This document shows positions 21,225 through 32,117 of a stretch of DNA of 64,000 nucleotides, piece after piece. Below the pieces are notes generated by a model, which searched no databases, was not told the DNA's origin, and was given only the letters and a program-made list of their open reading frames with translations. The stretch comes from Armigeres subalbatus (Eukaryota > Arthropoda > Insecta > Diptera > Culicidae), in the NCBI RefSeq assembly GCF_024139115.2, contig NC_085140.1, positions 30,553,806-30,617,805 on the forward strand, read 5' to 3'. A program made the translations under genes and the position numbers. Position 1 is the stretch's first letter, and each line of letters begins with the position of its first letter.

Positions 21225-24045
21225 TGTCTGTGTTGCCAGTCCTAGTGGCCTATCTAGTACTAATCAAAACATACTATCAAAATGTAAACATTAATAGTTA
21301 TTTAAAAACGTGGAACAATATCTAAACATAATTTTTTTAAAACATGATTTCCTTAAAAAAGTTCAACCAAAGTATACTTAAGGAAAAAAAAACTTGGTAT
21401 ACTGATACATAACAAAACGAAGATGTATAAAAGCAGACTAATCATTATTCGGTATGTGTAAATGTTATGCTGCGTAATTGACCGTGAATTAAATACCATC
21501 TTATTTATTTATTCATGTTTTATTCCACGCTTCAGCAATAAAATCCAACATAAGCCGCATTTCACTTACACCCAACGCTTCATTCTGCTTAATAACGAAC
21601 CAAACACTTCCTTCGCCGGATCTTGATTTGCACCCCCAAAAGTCGTAGTAAGATTCGTTGCATCACCCACCCACCGCCAACACCAGCACGATGAAGAACG
21701 TCACGTCTTTCTCGTCTAACCAGAGAATGAATAATTTGCTACGCCTCAAGACATTTTCCGGCGCCAGTAATGCAACACCATCCACCGTCAACGTACTCCA
21801 CTCCGAGCATTGGCAAGGTCGTCAGTCCCGAGCCTGGCTGCCAGAATCGGATGCGGCACGGATACATGGCGGAATTCTAATGAGAAAAATGAACACGGGA
21901 AACTAATATCGAGCGGCGGTCTCGCGGGGTAACGGTGCGGTAATAAGCACGATCCTGGCAATGGCAAGCGAGTGAATAAAGTTATCGAGGTTTGCAACGG
22001 AATGGCAATCCTCGAGACTTTCGACGCGAACATAAAGCGTGCGAGAATGCATCATCATAACCGTCAATCAGCGCGAACGGAATTAACATTTACTTTCGCC
22101 GGAGGTTTTAACGGTCGATGGGTTGGGGCGGAATGTTGGCTGCTTTTTTGGAATATCAATTTCGTTGGGGTAACACAATGGGAATCGTGACGGATGAAAT
22201 TAGGAGTGAAAATTTATTACAGTAGTTGCTAGCTAAAGATGATCAATTTATGGATTATTATAGAACAAAAGCTCTTTAAAAAGAGGCATGAAGAATGAGA
22301 TGAAGTATTCAAAATCAGATAAAGTGGATTCATCTTCATGATTCATAAAGTTAACATTTCAATTGGTTTTTGTTCCCATGACTTGCTGGGTTCTGGATCA
22401 CAGTTGAAAAAGAATCGTTTTTGAATTTCCCAAAGATTTTCTCCTACTTATGTGGGCCGACTAATGGAGACGCATGGTAGTCAGAATTGTTGGGCGTAAT
22501 AGATACGCTTCGCGTCATTTATTACGACCAACAATTCATACCAAGAAGTCCAACAAACGTAAACAAAGGATGATTTATCAACCCCAAAAATATGGAGTGC
22601 CTATTAATGAAGGTTTTCCGTTGTTAATTTATTCATACCATCATAGCGATAAACACTTAAATATTGGGCAAAACAATAGTCTCGCTTCAACATGAATCAT
22701 AGACTTTGATTTCTGTTTATTGATTGACAACTGCTTATTGATGAAAATTAAAAGGTACACAATCTTTCAAATTTATATCAAAGATTATTTATGTACAACA
22801 ATTCATTCTAAAGAAAAACAATTTCAATAGTTGTAGAAAAGTGTTTTTCGTTGCAAAATTTTGTAGGCTTGATATATTTTTCTAATTCTATCTGAATTAA
22901 GTTAAATGTTGGGACATTTTATAAATTTAAGGACAGTTTATTTAATTTCAGAAAAATCCACATTCTGGGTAAATGTGACATTCGATTTTTATCGACAGAA
23001 ATACTACACTCCGACAATCGACATCGACGACGGAAGGGTCGATAATTAAACGCCCGGATTGATTGTTTCGAATTTAGTTTTGATAGCATCATCACGTCTC
23101 TTTCATTATGTTCATCTGTTGGCAACCATATCGAGATAAACTCGATTTGCTGGATCGTTTGTTGTTGCTGTCACCAAAACAGCTCCCCCCTCGAGGGTTA
23201 TGACGAGATACGGAGGGCAGCAACAGCCTGGCAGTGGAGTTGGAGGCGACACGACAATATCTCCCATAACGATAGTAATTAATTGCAGGGAAACATCATG
23301 CCGACCGAAGAGTTGTTTTCGAGTTGTGGCATCATTTTCCATTTGAATTTTTGCACAGGGGATAATACACTTTGCCGCAGATGTGCCAAGACGTGGCTCC
23401 AACTTTGCGCCAAGCAGTTAGTCATGGCCGAATGCAATTATTGAAAGCACGTTGCTCGCATTCACCAGAGGTTAGTGCTGATGCGTGCTTGCCATCTACT
23501 CGCTATAATTTTAGGAGGCTAAACACCGGTTCGTATTGGCACGCTGCACTAAATGGCATTTGAGCTCGGTACTTCTAGATAATAGTCATTCGGTCCAGTG
23601 CCATAATGGCGCCGTCATTTTTAATGCTATGGTATTGTTCATATGTTTCGTGGCACCATTTTCTAGAAAACTTTATGGTTTATGTTTTCTTAGAAATACT
23701 GAATATGGTTACGAGTACTCCTCAACAATTCGAATTCAATCGCGAATTCGTAATCAAAATCAGCGAATCCACAACAACAAAACAAGTTATCGATCTGATC
23801 TCAAGCTTTGATCTGAAAGGCAGTCTGCAGTTACTGGTACTCAATGTCAAGACAACTGAAAGACTTTCTTTTAAATTCAAAACTCCTTCTTTGCCAGGTT
23901 TTATGCAGGTTCGTAGGGTGCTTTTCACTTAATGGGCTCCAGAAAAGATTCCAATCCATTAGCGAAATGTCTTCCATTGAATAAAAAAAATCAAGATGAA
24001 GTCTGAAGTCTAATTTATCACTTCCATTTCCTCAATTATCACTTT
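21225..24045. other. Non-coding DNA; one weak open frame
   Basis: No domain is recognised. About 21500-22190 and 22920-23600 are GC-balanced. A 108-codon plus frame at 23606-23932 contains FEFNREFVIKISESTTTKQ and KGSLQLLVLNVKTTERLS, which has plausible protein-like composition. It has no recognisable family, splice context or start context, and I do not call it a gene. A perfect-looking hairpin lies at 22484-22537 (separate entry). Confidence 0.4.
22484..22537. repeat. Short near-perfect hairpin (about 25-bp stem, 3-base loop)
   Basis: GAATTGTTGGGCGTAATA...ACGC is followed by TTC and then GCGT...TTATTACGACCAACAATTC. The arms pair along almost their whole length, with a few mismatches and one bulge. 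Both strands would fold. It could be a tiny MITE, an aborted inverted duplication or a small-RNA-type hairpin; the sequence alone does not decide. Confidence 0.75.
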
Positions 24046-24049
24046 CTAC

Positions 24050-24160
24050 TTCTCATTTTTCATTTTTCACTTCCTACAGTGAGAAGTAAGAAGTGAGTTA
24101 TAAGAAGTGAGTTGTGAGAACAGAGAATTTTATAAGTGAGAGGTAAGATTTAATAAATGG
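24050..24160. repeat. GAGAAGT minisatellite, strand-switching block
   Basis: Pyrimidine-rich copies (CACTTCTC type) up to about 24078 flip at CCTACAGTGAG into purine-rich copies (GAGAAGTAAGAAGTG). This is the first of several such blocks in the window. Confidence 0.75.
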
Positions 24161-24286
24161 AACGTCACGCCCAAGCAGCACGCTTGTCATACACGAATTA
24201 TTGTGACCTATATTCAACCAAATCCAGTCATATATGAGTTGCTGCAACCAAATCGGCCTGAATTGTGCTACTCGGCATACTTCACT

Positions 24287-24480
24287 ACAGTGAACTCTCC
24301 CTAACTTGATGTTCTATAACTCCATTTTTTCCCTTTCTCGATAAAATTCAAAGTCCCTTGAATCTAGCACACTGCGTTTTCTCCGTAAGTCGATATCTCC
24401 CTTACTCGATATTCTATAAGTTGAAGTATTTTTCCAATGCAATTTTACCTCACTAACTCGATTTGTCTGAAACAGTTACT
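24287..24480. mobile_element. Candidate short MITE with ACAGTGAACTCTCCCTAACT end
   Basis: The segment starts CTACAGTGAACTCTCC and contains repeated CTTACTCGAT/CTAACTTGAT motifs; it ends near ACTATAGT. The starting motif and repeated 'ACTCGAT' units resemble pogo/Tc1-type ends, but the right terminus is weak and the TSD is unclear. Confidence 0.35.
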
Positions 24481-25092
24481 ATAGTAAGAGGTAAGAAGTG
24501 AAAAGTGATAAGCGACAAGCGATAAATGAGAAGTGAGAAAAGGGAAATAAGAAGTTAGAAGTGAGAAATGAGAAGTGAGAAGTGAAAAGTGAGAAATAAG
24601 AAGTGACGAATGAGTAGCGAGAAGTGCGAAGTAAGAAGTGAGAAGTGAGTAGTGGTAAGTGAGAAGTAAGAAGTTAGAAGTGGTAAAATCGAAGTGAGAT
24701 GTGTTAAATGAGAAGTGAGAAACGAATTGTGATAAGTGAAAAGTTGAAAGTGAGCAGTGAGAAATTCGGGAGAAGTGAAAAATGAGAAGTGAGAAGTTAG
24801 AAGTGAGAAATTTGTAGTACGAAGTAGTAGTGAGGAGTGAAAAGTAAGAAGTGAAAAGTGAGAGGTAATAAATGAGAAATGGGAAGTCAGAAGTGCCGTA
24901 TATGAAGTTATAAATGAGTAATGAGAAGTGCAAAGTGAAAAATAAGAAGTGAGATGTGCGAAGTGAGAAATGAGAAATGAATAGTGGGAAGAGAGAGAAG
25001 TAGGAAGTAAGTAGTGAGAAATATAGAGTGAGAAGGAAGTTGTGAGAAAGGAGTAGTAAGAACCGAGGAACGAGAAGTAAGAAACGAGATTA
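24481..25092. repeat. GAGAAGT minisatellite, purine-rich block (about 600 bp)
   Basis: About 85 degenerate 7-bp copies of GAGAAGT (variants AAGTGAGAAGTGA, GAGAAATGA, AAGAAGTGA) on the plus strand. It ends at 25092, where the sequence switches to a pyrimidine-rich segment. Minus frames of 162 and 186 codons rich in S, F, H, L and T are repeat by-products. Confidence 0.9.
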
Positions 25093-25294
25093 TTTTCTTT
25101 GCTTTTTTTCTTCATCTTCCTTTTTCTTTCCTTCTAATATCACTTCACTCGCTTCTCTGCTGAATAAGCTACTTTTTTAGCTGAAGAAGCTATTGTTGGT
25201 TATATAAGCGTATTGACCGTTTCCAATGTTTGTTGGGTCTCGCTTCTCACTACCCAATTATCATCTCTCGCTGCTCACCTTTTACTTCTGTTGC

Positions 25295-25392
25295 TTGTCA
25301 TAAGACGAGTTTGTACAATTCCATTTAATTCCACTACTTTATTGTACCTTTGACAGATACATATTTCGACCTCAACAGTAAGGCCGTCTTAC
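25295..25392. repeat. Dispersed repeat A, copy 1
   Basis: From TTGTCATAAGACGAG through TTTAATTCCAC to TTTCGACCTCAACAGTAAGG. A close copy lies at 45820-45930 in the same orientation. Probably the conserved end of a retroposon family; unclassified. Confidence 0.7.
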
Positions 25393-25622
25393 TTCTGTTT
25401 AACTCACTACCCACATCCTACTTCTTACCTCTCAACTATCACATCTCACTTCTCATCACTCATTTCTCATTTCTCACTTTCCACTACTCACGTGTTACTG
25501 CACACATTCACTACTCAATACTCACTACTCTGTTCTCATTTCAAACATCTCATTTTTCACTTTTCAGTTCTCGCTGTTCACTATTCACTTTGAACTTCTC
25601 TTTTCTCACTTCATTTAATAAG
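25393..25622. repeat. ACTTCTC minisatellite (opposite strand of GAGAAGT)
   Basis: About 30 degenerate 7-bp copies such as CACTTCTCA and CATTTCTCA. They are pyrimidine-rich on the plus strand, in inverted orientation to the 24481-25092 block. The two blocks could pair into an imperfect long hairpin around 25093-25392. Confidence 0.85.
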
Positions 25623-25623
25623 G

Positions 25624-25626
<3 letters not shown>

Positions 25627-25692
<66 letters not shown>
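25627..25692. repeat. (TA)n microsatellite
   Basis: About 33 uninterrupted TA units, directly abutting the left end of dispersed repeat B (CAGCGATTCC at 25695). Confidence 0.98.
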
Positions 25693-25694
<2 letters not shown>

Positions 25695-26100
25695 CAGCGA
25701 TTCCACGGGAAAAGAATAGAATTGAAAAAAAAAGTTGTCCAATTTTGCTCTAAATCGCTTGGTATGTTCTTTATCGAAAATAATTAGACCCGTATTTTTT
25801 TATTTTTTTATAAGGGTGACCATATTTGATATAGGGTTACCAGAAAAATCGCTATTTTTCGAAATTTTTTATTTTTAAAAAATCTTAACTTTTGAACCAC
25901 TGGATCGATTTGCAATATTTTTTTATGGATAGAAAGGTTATTACTTCTAGTTCTTACTAAAATTTTTGGTTTGGTGTATTGGTGTACTCAAATTTGCTAA
26001 AATGGTTTTTAAGATTTTTTAAATGTTGGGCCACAACGACTATATATTTTTATATTTTTTTTATGAAAATTCAAATATTTTTACATAACATATCAAAAAA

Positions 26101-28216
26101 TGAGAAGCAGCTGGAGGTGGCACTCCCAACAGAAGATCAGCTAGGCGCAGCATCTCTTGAAGACGGCTGGAGAGAGATTCGATTCGCCATTGGAAGCACC
26201 GCAACCGCCGCACTCGGTACGGTGGCTCCGGACTAGAGAACCGACCGGTATGACGGCGCATCTGAGCTGTACGTTGAGGAGAAGAATGCAGCATGGGTGA
26301 GATTGCTGCAACACCGCACTAGGGCGAACAAGGCACGATACAAACGGGCGGCGGGCGTGGAACAGACAAAACTCGATTTTTCGGAGGAAAAGCGTCAGCA
26401 GGAAGATCGAGACCGTGAAGAGACGGAGCAACTGTACCGCGCTAATAACGCACGAAAGTTCTATGAGAAGTTGAACCGTTCACGTAAGGGCCACGTGTCA
26501 CAGCCCGATATGTGTAAGGACATAAACGGGAACCTTCTTACGAACGAGCGTGAGGTGATCCAAAGGTGGCGGCAGCACTACGAAGAGCACCTGAATGGCG
26601 ATATGGCAGACAACGGTGGCGGTATGGTAATGAACCTAGGAGTACGCGCGCAGGACATGCGACTTCCGGCTCCGAATCTCAAGGAAATCCAGGAGGAGAT
26701 CGGCCGGCTGAAAAACAACAAAGCCCCTGGAGTTGACCAACTACCAGGAGAGCTGTTTAAACACGGTGGTGAAGCACTGGCTAGAGCGCTGCACTGGGTG
26801 ATTACCAAGGTTTGGGAGGATGAGGTTCTGCCGCAGGAGTGGATGGAAGGTGTCGTGTGTCCCATCTACAAAAAGGGCGATAAGCTGGATTGTAGCAACT
26901 ACCGCGCAATCACATTGCTGAACACCGCCTACAAGGTACTCTCCCAAATTTTATGCCGTCGACTAACACCAATTGCAAGAGAGTTCGTGGGGCAGTACCA
27001 GGCGGGATTTATGGGTGAACGCTCTACCACAGACCAGGTGTTCGCCATACGTCAGGTATTGCAGAAATGCCGCGAATACAACGTGCCCACACATCACCTA
27101 TTTATCGACTTCAAAGCCGCATATGATACAATCGATCGGGACCAGCTATGGCAGCTAATGCACGAAAACGGATTTCCGGATAAACTGATACGGTTGATCA
27201 AGGCGACGATGGATCGGGTGATGTGCGTAGTTCGAGTTTCAGGGGCATTCTCGAGTCCCTTCGAAACCCGTAGAGGGTTACGGCAAGGTGATGGTCTTTC
27301 GTGTATGCTATTCAACATCGCTTTGGAGGTAGTAATACGAAGGGCAGAGATTGACACGAGTGGTACGATTTTGACGAAGTCCGTCCAGTTATTTGGTTTC
27401 GCCGACGACATTGATATCATGGCACGTAACTTTGAGAGGATGGAGGAAGCCTACATCAGACTGAAAAGCGAAGCTAAACGGATTGGACTAGTCATCAACA
27501 CGTCGAAGACGAAGTACATGATAGGAAGTGGCTCAAGAGAGGTCAATGTGAGCCACCCACCACGAGTTTCTATCGGTGGTGACGAAATCGAGGTGGTTGA
27601 AGAATTCGTGTATTTGGGCTCACTGGTGACCGCCGATAACGATACCAGCAGAGAAATTCGGAGACGCATAGTGGCTGGAAATCGTACGTACTTTGGACTC
27701 CGCAAGACGCTCCGATCGAATAGAGTTCGCCGCCGTACCAAACTGACTATCTACAAAACGCTTATAAGACCGGTAGTTCACTACGGACACGAAACCTGGA
27801 CGATGCTCGTGGAGGACCAACGCGCACGGAGAGGTTTCGAAAGGAAAGTGGTGCGTACCAGCTATGGTGGGTTGCAGATGGCGGACGGTACGTGGAGGAG
27901 GCGAATGAACCACGAATTGCATCAGCTGTTGAGAGAACCATCCATCGTCCACACCGCGAAAATCGGAAAACTGTGGTGGGCCGGGGACGTAGCCAGAATA
28001 TCGGACAGTAATCCGGTGAACATGGCTCTTGACAACGATCCGACGCGTCGTAACAAGGAGGCGAGGTGCACATCGAGCAAGGTGGATCGATCAGGTGGAG
28101 GACGACTTGCGGACTATCCGTATACTGCGTAATTGGAGACGTGCAGCGAAGGACCGAGCTGAATGGAGAAGACTTTTATGCACTGCACAGGCCACTCCGG
28201 CTTTAGTCTGATGATA
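26101..28216 (+). mobile_element. RTE-like LINE insertion, 5'-truncated, exact 9-bp TSD
   Basis: Inserted into dispersed repeat B. The target ATCAAAAAA is duplicated at 26092-26100 and 28217-28225. The 3' end is CTGATGATA, a short TGATGATA-type tail instead of poly(A), which is usual for RTE-clade LINEs. It holds an endonuclease-RT linker region, a complete RT and the C-terminal domain. The endonuclease is absent through 5' truncation. The same family is found on the minus strand at 37657-43580. Confidence 0.85.
26297..28132 (+). pseudogene. Reverse transcriptase of RTE-like LINE (611 open codons, near intact)
   Basis: The open segment contains the RT blocks KNNKAPGVDQLPGELFK; ICRRL-type and QAGFMGERSTTDQVFAIR; HHLFIDFKAAYDTID (block A); GLRQGDGLSCMLFNIALE (block B); GFADDIDIM (catalytic); and EEFVYLGSLVTADND. 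Then comes a C-terminal region with RPVVHYGHETWTM. Codons upstream (26106-26235) belong to the same ORF (LEVALPTEDQLGAAS), separated by one stop at 26235. A one-base shift near 28050 moves the true C-terminus into the frame ending at 28211 (RARWIDQVEDDL and WRRAAKDRAEWRRLL). With only one stop and one frameshift, the insertion is fairly recent. RTE-like placement rests on the C-terminal layout and the tail. Confidence 0.88.
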
Positions 28217-28310
28217 ATCAAAAAATTAGAAATGTTCATCGAGCCGTTTTTGAGTTACATTTTTTTGAAAATTTCAAGTTTTCTGCCCATACATACATGG
28301 AATGAACGTT

Positions 28311-28650
28311 CAGCGATTCCACGGAAAAAGAATAGAGTAGAAAAAAAAGTTGTCCAATTTTGCACAAAATCGCTTGGTATGTTCTTCATCGAAAATAATT
28401 AGACCCGTATTTTTTTATTTTTTTTTTTAGGGTGACCATGTTCGATTTAGGTTTACTAAAATGGCCAAAATATTCGTTTTTTATCATTTTTGCAATGTTG
28501 AACCACAACGACTATATATTTTTATATTTTTTTATGGAAATTCAAACATTTTTGATAACATATCAAAAATTAGAAATGTTCATCGAGCCGTTTTGTGTTA
28601 CATTTTTTGAAAATTTCAAGTTTTCTGAACATACACACATAGAATGAGCA
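28311..28650. repeat. Dispersed repeat B, copy 2 (internally deleted)
   Basis: Starts CAGCGATTCCACGG immediately after the right end of copy 1 and ends near CATAGAATGAGCA. The middle segment (ACCAGAAAAATCGC to the GGTGTATTGG region) is missing. Its head-to-tail junction with copy 1 suggests tandem duplication of the unit. Confidence 0.85.
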
Positions 28651-28930
28651 TAATTTCCATCACTTCAAAATAACTGCAGGGAATCATTATGTTGAAGTTA
28701 TCAAACTTATTCCTAATAAATTCATGATAACCATGTTTACAAATCTAGTTTTATTTGTGAAGTATTTTACCTATCAAAAGTAGGGGAGGCTTGTCCAATT
28801 CTGACCCCATTAAATGTAAAAACTATAAATCACCCTCAAACTGTTTAAAAGCAGAGACCAACATTGCTAGGGTTTACTCAACCATGGTTTCAACTGGAAC
28901 CACAATGGTCCGTTAGCGTCCTAATTCAGC

Positions 28931-29404
28931 ATGAGTGCTCATAAGGGTTGCAGCATTAATCCGTCAAAAATTGTAATTGTACCATTCACTAGGAAAAGGA
29001 AACTTGATCTAAAAGCTCTAAAGCTTGGAGGACTAGAAATTCAGCTTAGTGAACAGGTCAAATACCTGGGAGTCATTCTGGATTCTAAACTGAACTGGAA
29101 TGCTCATATTGAGTGTGCAATCGGAAAGGCAACTAGTGCCTTCTGGATATGCTCTAAAACATTTGGAAGAAAATGGGGCTTAAGACCAAAAATGATAAAG
29201 TGGATCTATACTTCCATTATTCGTCCAAAACTGACATATGCTGCTCTTGTCTGGTGGCCAAAAACAAAAGAGGCTACTGCACAGAAGAAGCTGACAAAAC
29301 TACAAAGGTTAGTGTCCATTGCTATAACGGGAGCGATGCGCAGCACCCCTTCAAAATCTTTAGATGCAATTCTTAGCTACCATTGTATGAATTCGTGCAG
29401 TTAG
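28931..29404 (+). pseudogene. LINE RT C-terminal (thumb) segment
   Basis: Open segment with NPSKIVIVPFTRKRKLDL, then QVKYLGVILDSKLNWNAHI, the usual thumb motif, and PKLTYAALVWWPKTKEATA, then KLQRLVSIAITGAMRSTPS. The first few codons (MSAHKG) come from the host MITE, not from the LINE, which confirms the insertion boundary. A frameshift at about 29385-29400 passes to the next segment. The catalytic part of the RT is absent. Confidence 0.85.
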
Positions 29405-30590
29405 AAGCGGAAAAGAATATGCAAAAACTTAAACGATTGAAGTTATTCAAGTCAGGCGATTTAGTGGGCCACTTGAGTATCTCACAAAATTTTCAATATG
29501 GGCCAATGATGAATATGAATGGAGACTGGATGAAACCTGTGGAGAACTATGACATTCTTTACAATATATATGAACCATCACGTATGGTTTTGGATTGCCG
29601 GAGGTCCCATCGTTCGGGACGGTTCCATAAAATTCTACACAAATGCTCAAAAATAGGAACAAAAACGGCAGCAGGAATCTTCGGCCCTGGGATAGCGATC
29701 TCAGTGGCAATGGGAAACTATACAACGGTGTTCCAAGCGGAGATTTTTGCTATAATGAAATGTGCTAATATCTGTGTAGAAAGGAAATATAGATATGCAA
29801 ATATTTGTATTTTCACAGATAGTCAAGCAGCACTCAAAGCGTTGAGTAGCTTTAAATGTACGTCAAAACTTGTCTGGGACTGCATTCTTTCATTGCGAAA
29901 GGTGTGCCAAGAGAACTCCGTAAATCTGTACTGGGTTCCAGGGCACTGTGGCATTGGAGGTAATGAAAAGGCAGACGAGCTTGCGAAACGAGGTTCAAAT
30001 ACACAGTTTATTGGCCCAGAACCTTTCTGCGGTATATCATACTGTACCATAAAAATGGAATTAAAATCCTGGGAAGCACAAAGGTTGATGACCAATTGGT
30101 TGGTTGCCGAAAAGTGTGCTCAATCAAAGAGATTTATAATTCCCAATGTTAAAGTAACCGAAAAGCTCTTAGAGCTCAGCAAGAGAGCTCTTTGCACCTT
30201 CACTGGCCTAATAACCGGACACTGCCCGAGCAGATATCACTTGAAAAATATTGGCCAGATTCAGAATGATATCTGTCGTTTCTGTAACATGGAACGTGAA
30301 ACCTCGGAACATCTGCTTTGCAGTTGTGATGCATTGTACAAGGGTAGATCTAAATTTCTAAATAGTGGCTTTATGCAACCAGGAGATATTTGGACTGCAA
30401 ATCCTGGAAAGGTAGTGGGTTTTATTAACTCAATTATACCGGACTGGGAAAATACGCGTCTTAGGTTGTTTACTTGACAAATGGTGATCAACCTAGAAGA
30501 TGCGAATAGTTAATAGTAATCAGGGGTATACCACAAAAGTTCAACTCAATGGACGCAGTGGTTCTACGCCCCAACAAAAAAAAAAAAAAA
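28954..30590 (+). mobile_element. I/LOA-like LINE with RNase H, 5'-truncated, 10-11-bp TSD
   Basis: AGGGTTGCAG occurs at 28944-28953 and again at 30591-30600, straight after a 16-A tail (30575-30590). The body starts within the RT (CSINPSKIVIVPFTRK) and continues through the RT thumb, an RNase H domain and a C-terminal zinc-knuckle region, then a short 3' UTR. RNase H and this C-terminus are found in I- and LOA-group LINEs such as those of Aedes. The group is tentative. Confidence 0.85.
29383..30477 (+). pseudogene. LINE RNase H and C-terminal domain
   Basis: Contains the RNase H blocks FQAEIFAI (catalytic Glu), IFTDSQAALKAL (Asp) and YWVPGHCGIGGNEKADELAK (final catalytic Asp with the conserved His). 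The C-terminus has HCPSRYHL and CRFCNMERETSEHLLCSC, a CCHC-type zinc motif. The first RNase H motif is broken. At about 29634-29655 the expected Tyr-Thr-Asp-Gly-Ser reads Tyr-Thr-Asn, and one base is lost directly afterwards, so the upstream part continues in another frame. The native stop is near 30477. Confidence 0.87.
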
Positions 30591-30650
30591 AGGGTTGCAG
30601 AGGCACTCATGCCGAATTTGAGTGGTAGCGTAAACCACGACTGAGTAAAC

Positions 30651-31041
30651 TTAACTATTTTGAATTATTCCACAAAAGGGTTATTTTGAGTGAACCGAAC
30701 TGAAACTAGAATATATTTTTTAGCGTGTAGATTTTTTAAATATTTAGTGAAGTTGAAAATCAATTTTGAAGTCCAAAAACACAATTTTTCCGACCAATGA
30801 AATCTACGCTGAAATTCTTTGTGTGTAATGAATGCTTTCCATTGGTATTATTAAAATTTGGCAACCCGCGCTGTCTGAGAGAATCTTGGCTCTGCTATAT
30901 TGAGGAATGGTAGCTCAAATCTCAAAGCTTTAGACTACAAGCAATGGTTTCTCTGATTACCTTCAATTATGTAAAACTCAGCATTTAATTTGATTATTTT
31001 TATTTTTCATAATTCATAAAAAATATTACATAGCAAAATTC
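30651..31041. other. AT-rich DNA, possibly the flank of the transposase-like element
   Basis: No gene. Could be the 3' non-coding part of the minus-strand transposase-like element at 31042-32117, but no terminal repeat was found. Confidence 0.3.
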
Positions 31042-32117
31042 TTACAATTCAACACACTTTTCTTCATCTGAAAACGAAAACCGTTTCACGATAATGTAAT
31101 TTTCATTTTGTGGCTTAAAGTAATGAAACAATTGTGTCCCAGAGATTTGTTTTACACGAGTATAACGGTTCTTTATTTTCTTTTCCATTGCATTGTAATC
31201 TTTTTCCGAGAAAAACTCGTAATATATTTTGGAATCTACTTTAGAAACAGCCCAAGAGTAAAGTTCGTATGCAGTTGTAATATGATGGCCTTGTAAACTT
31301 GCTTTTGAAGCGTTTTGCTTTAGAACACCTCCTAAAGCGTCACAAGGCCCTTTTCCATGGCAAGTGGCAGAAAAGTTCCACTCTGCTTTAAGACCGAAGT
31401 CTTTGTACATGTGACACAAATTGAAAGCAGTCAACTTATTTTTGTATTGACTGCCTGATCCATCAGAAAAAAAATGGATATTTTTCAGGTAAGGTATACC
31501 TATAGCTATAGCTTTTTTTAAATGAAATTCACACAATTTGTTATAAACAGCCGAACGGCAACATGGTTATGTTTAGTAAATTCTGCGATTGCTATGAAGC
31601 TTGTAAACTTTAAATTTTGTGCTTCATTCTTATAATATATGACAAAAGGATGGATTGTGCATTGAGCGTTTGCCCAATGAAAACCTTGTATAGCGTCCTG
31701 AATAACAAAAGAGTAATTTTCAGAGAAGTCAGCAATTATAATGCAATCAGTTGCTTCCAAATTAATTTTAAGTTGTTTTAAGTAGTTTCCTTGTTGCTCT
31801 GCAATAAAATTATGCGGAGATAATTCGCTTAATTTTTCTGAAAATGTTTCCACATACTCTTCTGCATCCATTCGCATTGAATTTAAATGACAACGATCTG
31901 TTTGCTTCCATTGTTTAAATTCTAAGGAATCGACATTTTCAAGAAAATTCATCAGGTCATTCTCCAGTGTCTGCGTACCCGGGCAATGATCACAGGTTTT
32001 CAACCAACATTTCTCTGTAGGATTTTCACAAAGTATTTTAAAAAACAAGTCATGATACGTTTTTAAATGGTTATGAATAAGTTTCTTGTGCTTAAGGGTT
32101 TTTGGCAATTTGAGCAT
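31042..32117 (-). pseudogene. DDE/D-type DNA transposase-like protein, frameshifted
   Basis: Two overlapping minus frames (32117-31518 and 31536-31042) are parts of one protein separated by a single frameshift near 31530. The first has CWLKTCDHCPG, a possible zinc motif, and CIIIADFSENYSFVIQD followed by WANAQCTIHPFVIYY. The second has NIHFFSDGSGSQYKNK and CHGKGPCDALGGVLK. The spacing of Asp residues in ADFSENY, FSDGSGSQ and GPCDALGG fits an RNase H-fold DDE/D transposase. I have seen similar uncharacterised proteins in arthropod repeats (possibly Sola-like), but I cannot assign the superfamily. The N-terminus and TIRs are not visible. Confidence 0.6.

Larger units (their letters stand above)
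25695..28310. repeat. Dispersed repeat B, copy 1, split by an RTE-like LINE
   Basis: An unclassified ~500-bp AT-rich repeat: 25695-26100 and, after the LINE and its duplicated target, 28217-28310. Landmarks are CAGCGATTCCACGG, AGACCCGTATTTTTTTAT, GGGTGACCAT, GAACCACTGGATCGATTTG and the right end CATGGAATGAACGTT. Copy 2 follows head to tail at 28311. No ORF and no clear TIR. Confidence 0.85.
28872..30650. mobile_element. MITE with imperfect TIRs, split by an I/LOA-like LINE
   Basis: The left arm is GTTTACTCAACCATGGTTTC ending in TCAGCATGAGTGCTC (28872-28940). The right arm, reverse-complemented, is GTTTACTCAGTCGTGGTTTA ending in TCGGCATGAGTGCC (30602-30650). The arms meet at the LINE target site AGGGTTGCAG, so the original element was about 150 bp. 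Its own target duplication is not clear. Confidence 0.7.

Noticed and set aside
23606..23932. 108-codon plus ORF with protein-like composition
   Set aside because: No family recognised and a minus frame overlaps it; kept only as a remark.
24445..25115. 162- and 186-codon minus ORFs
   Set aside because: Translation of the GAGAAGT minisatellite.
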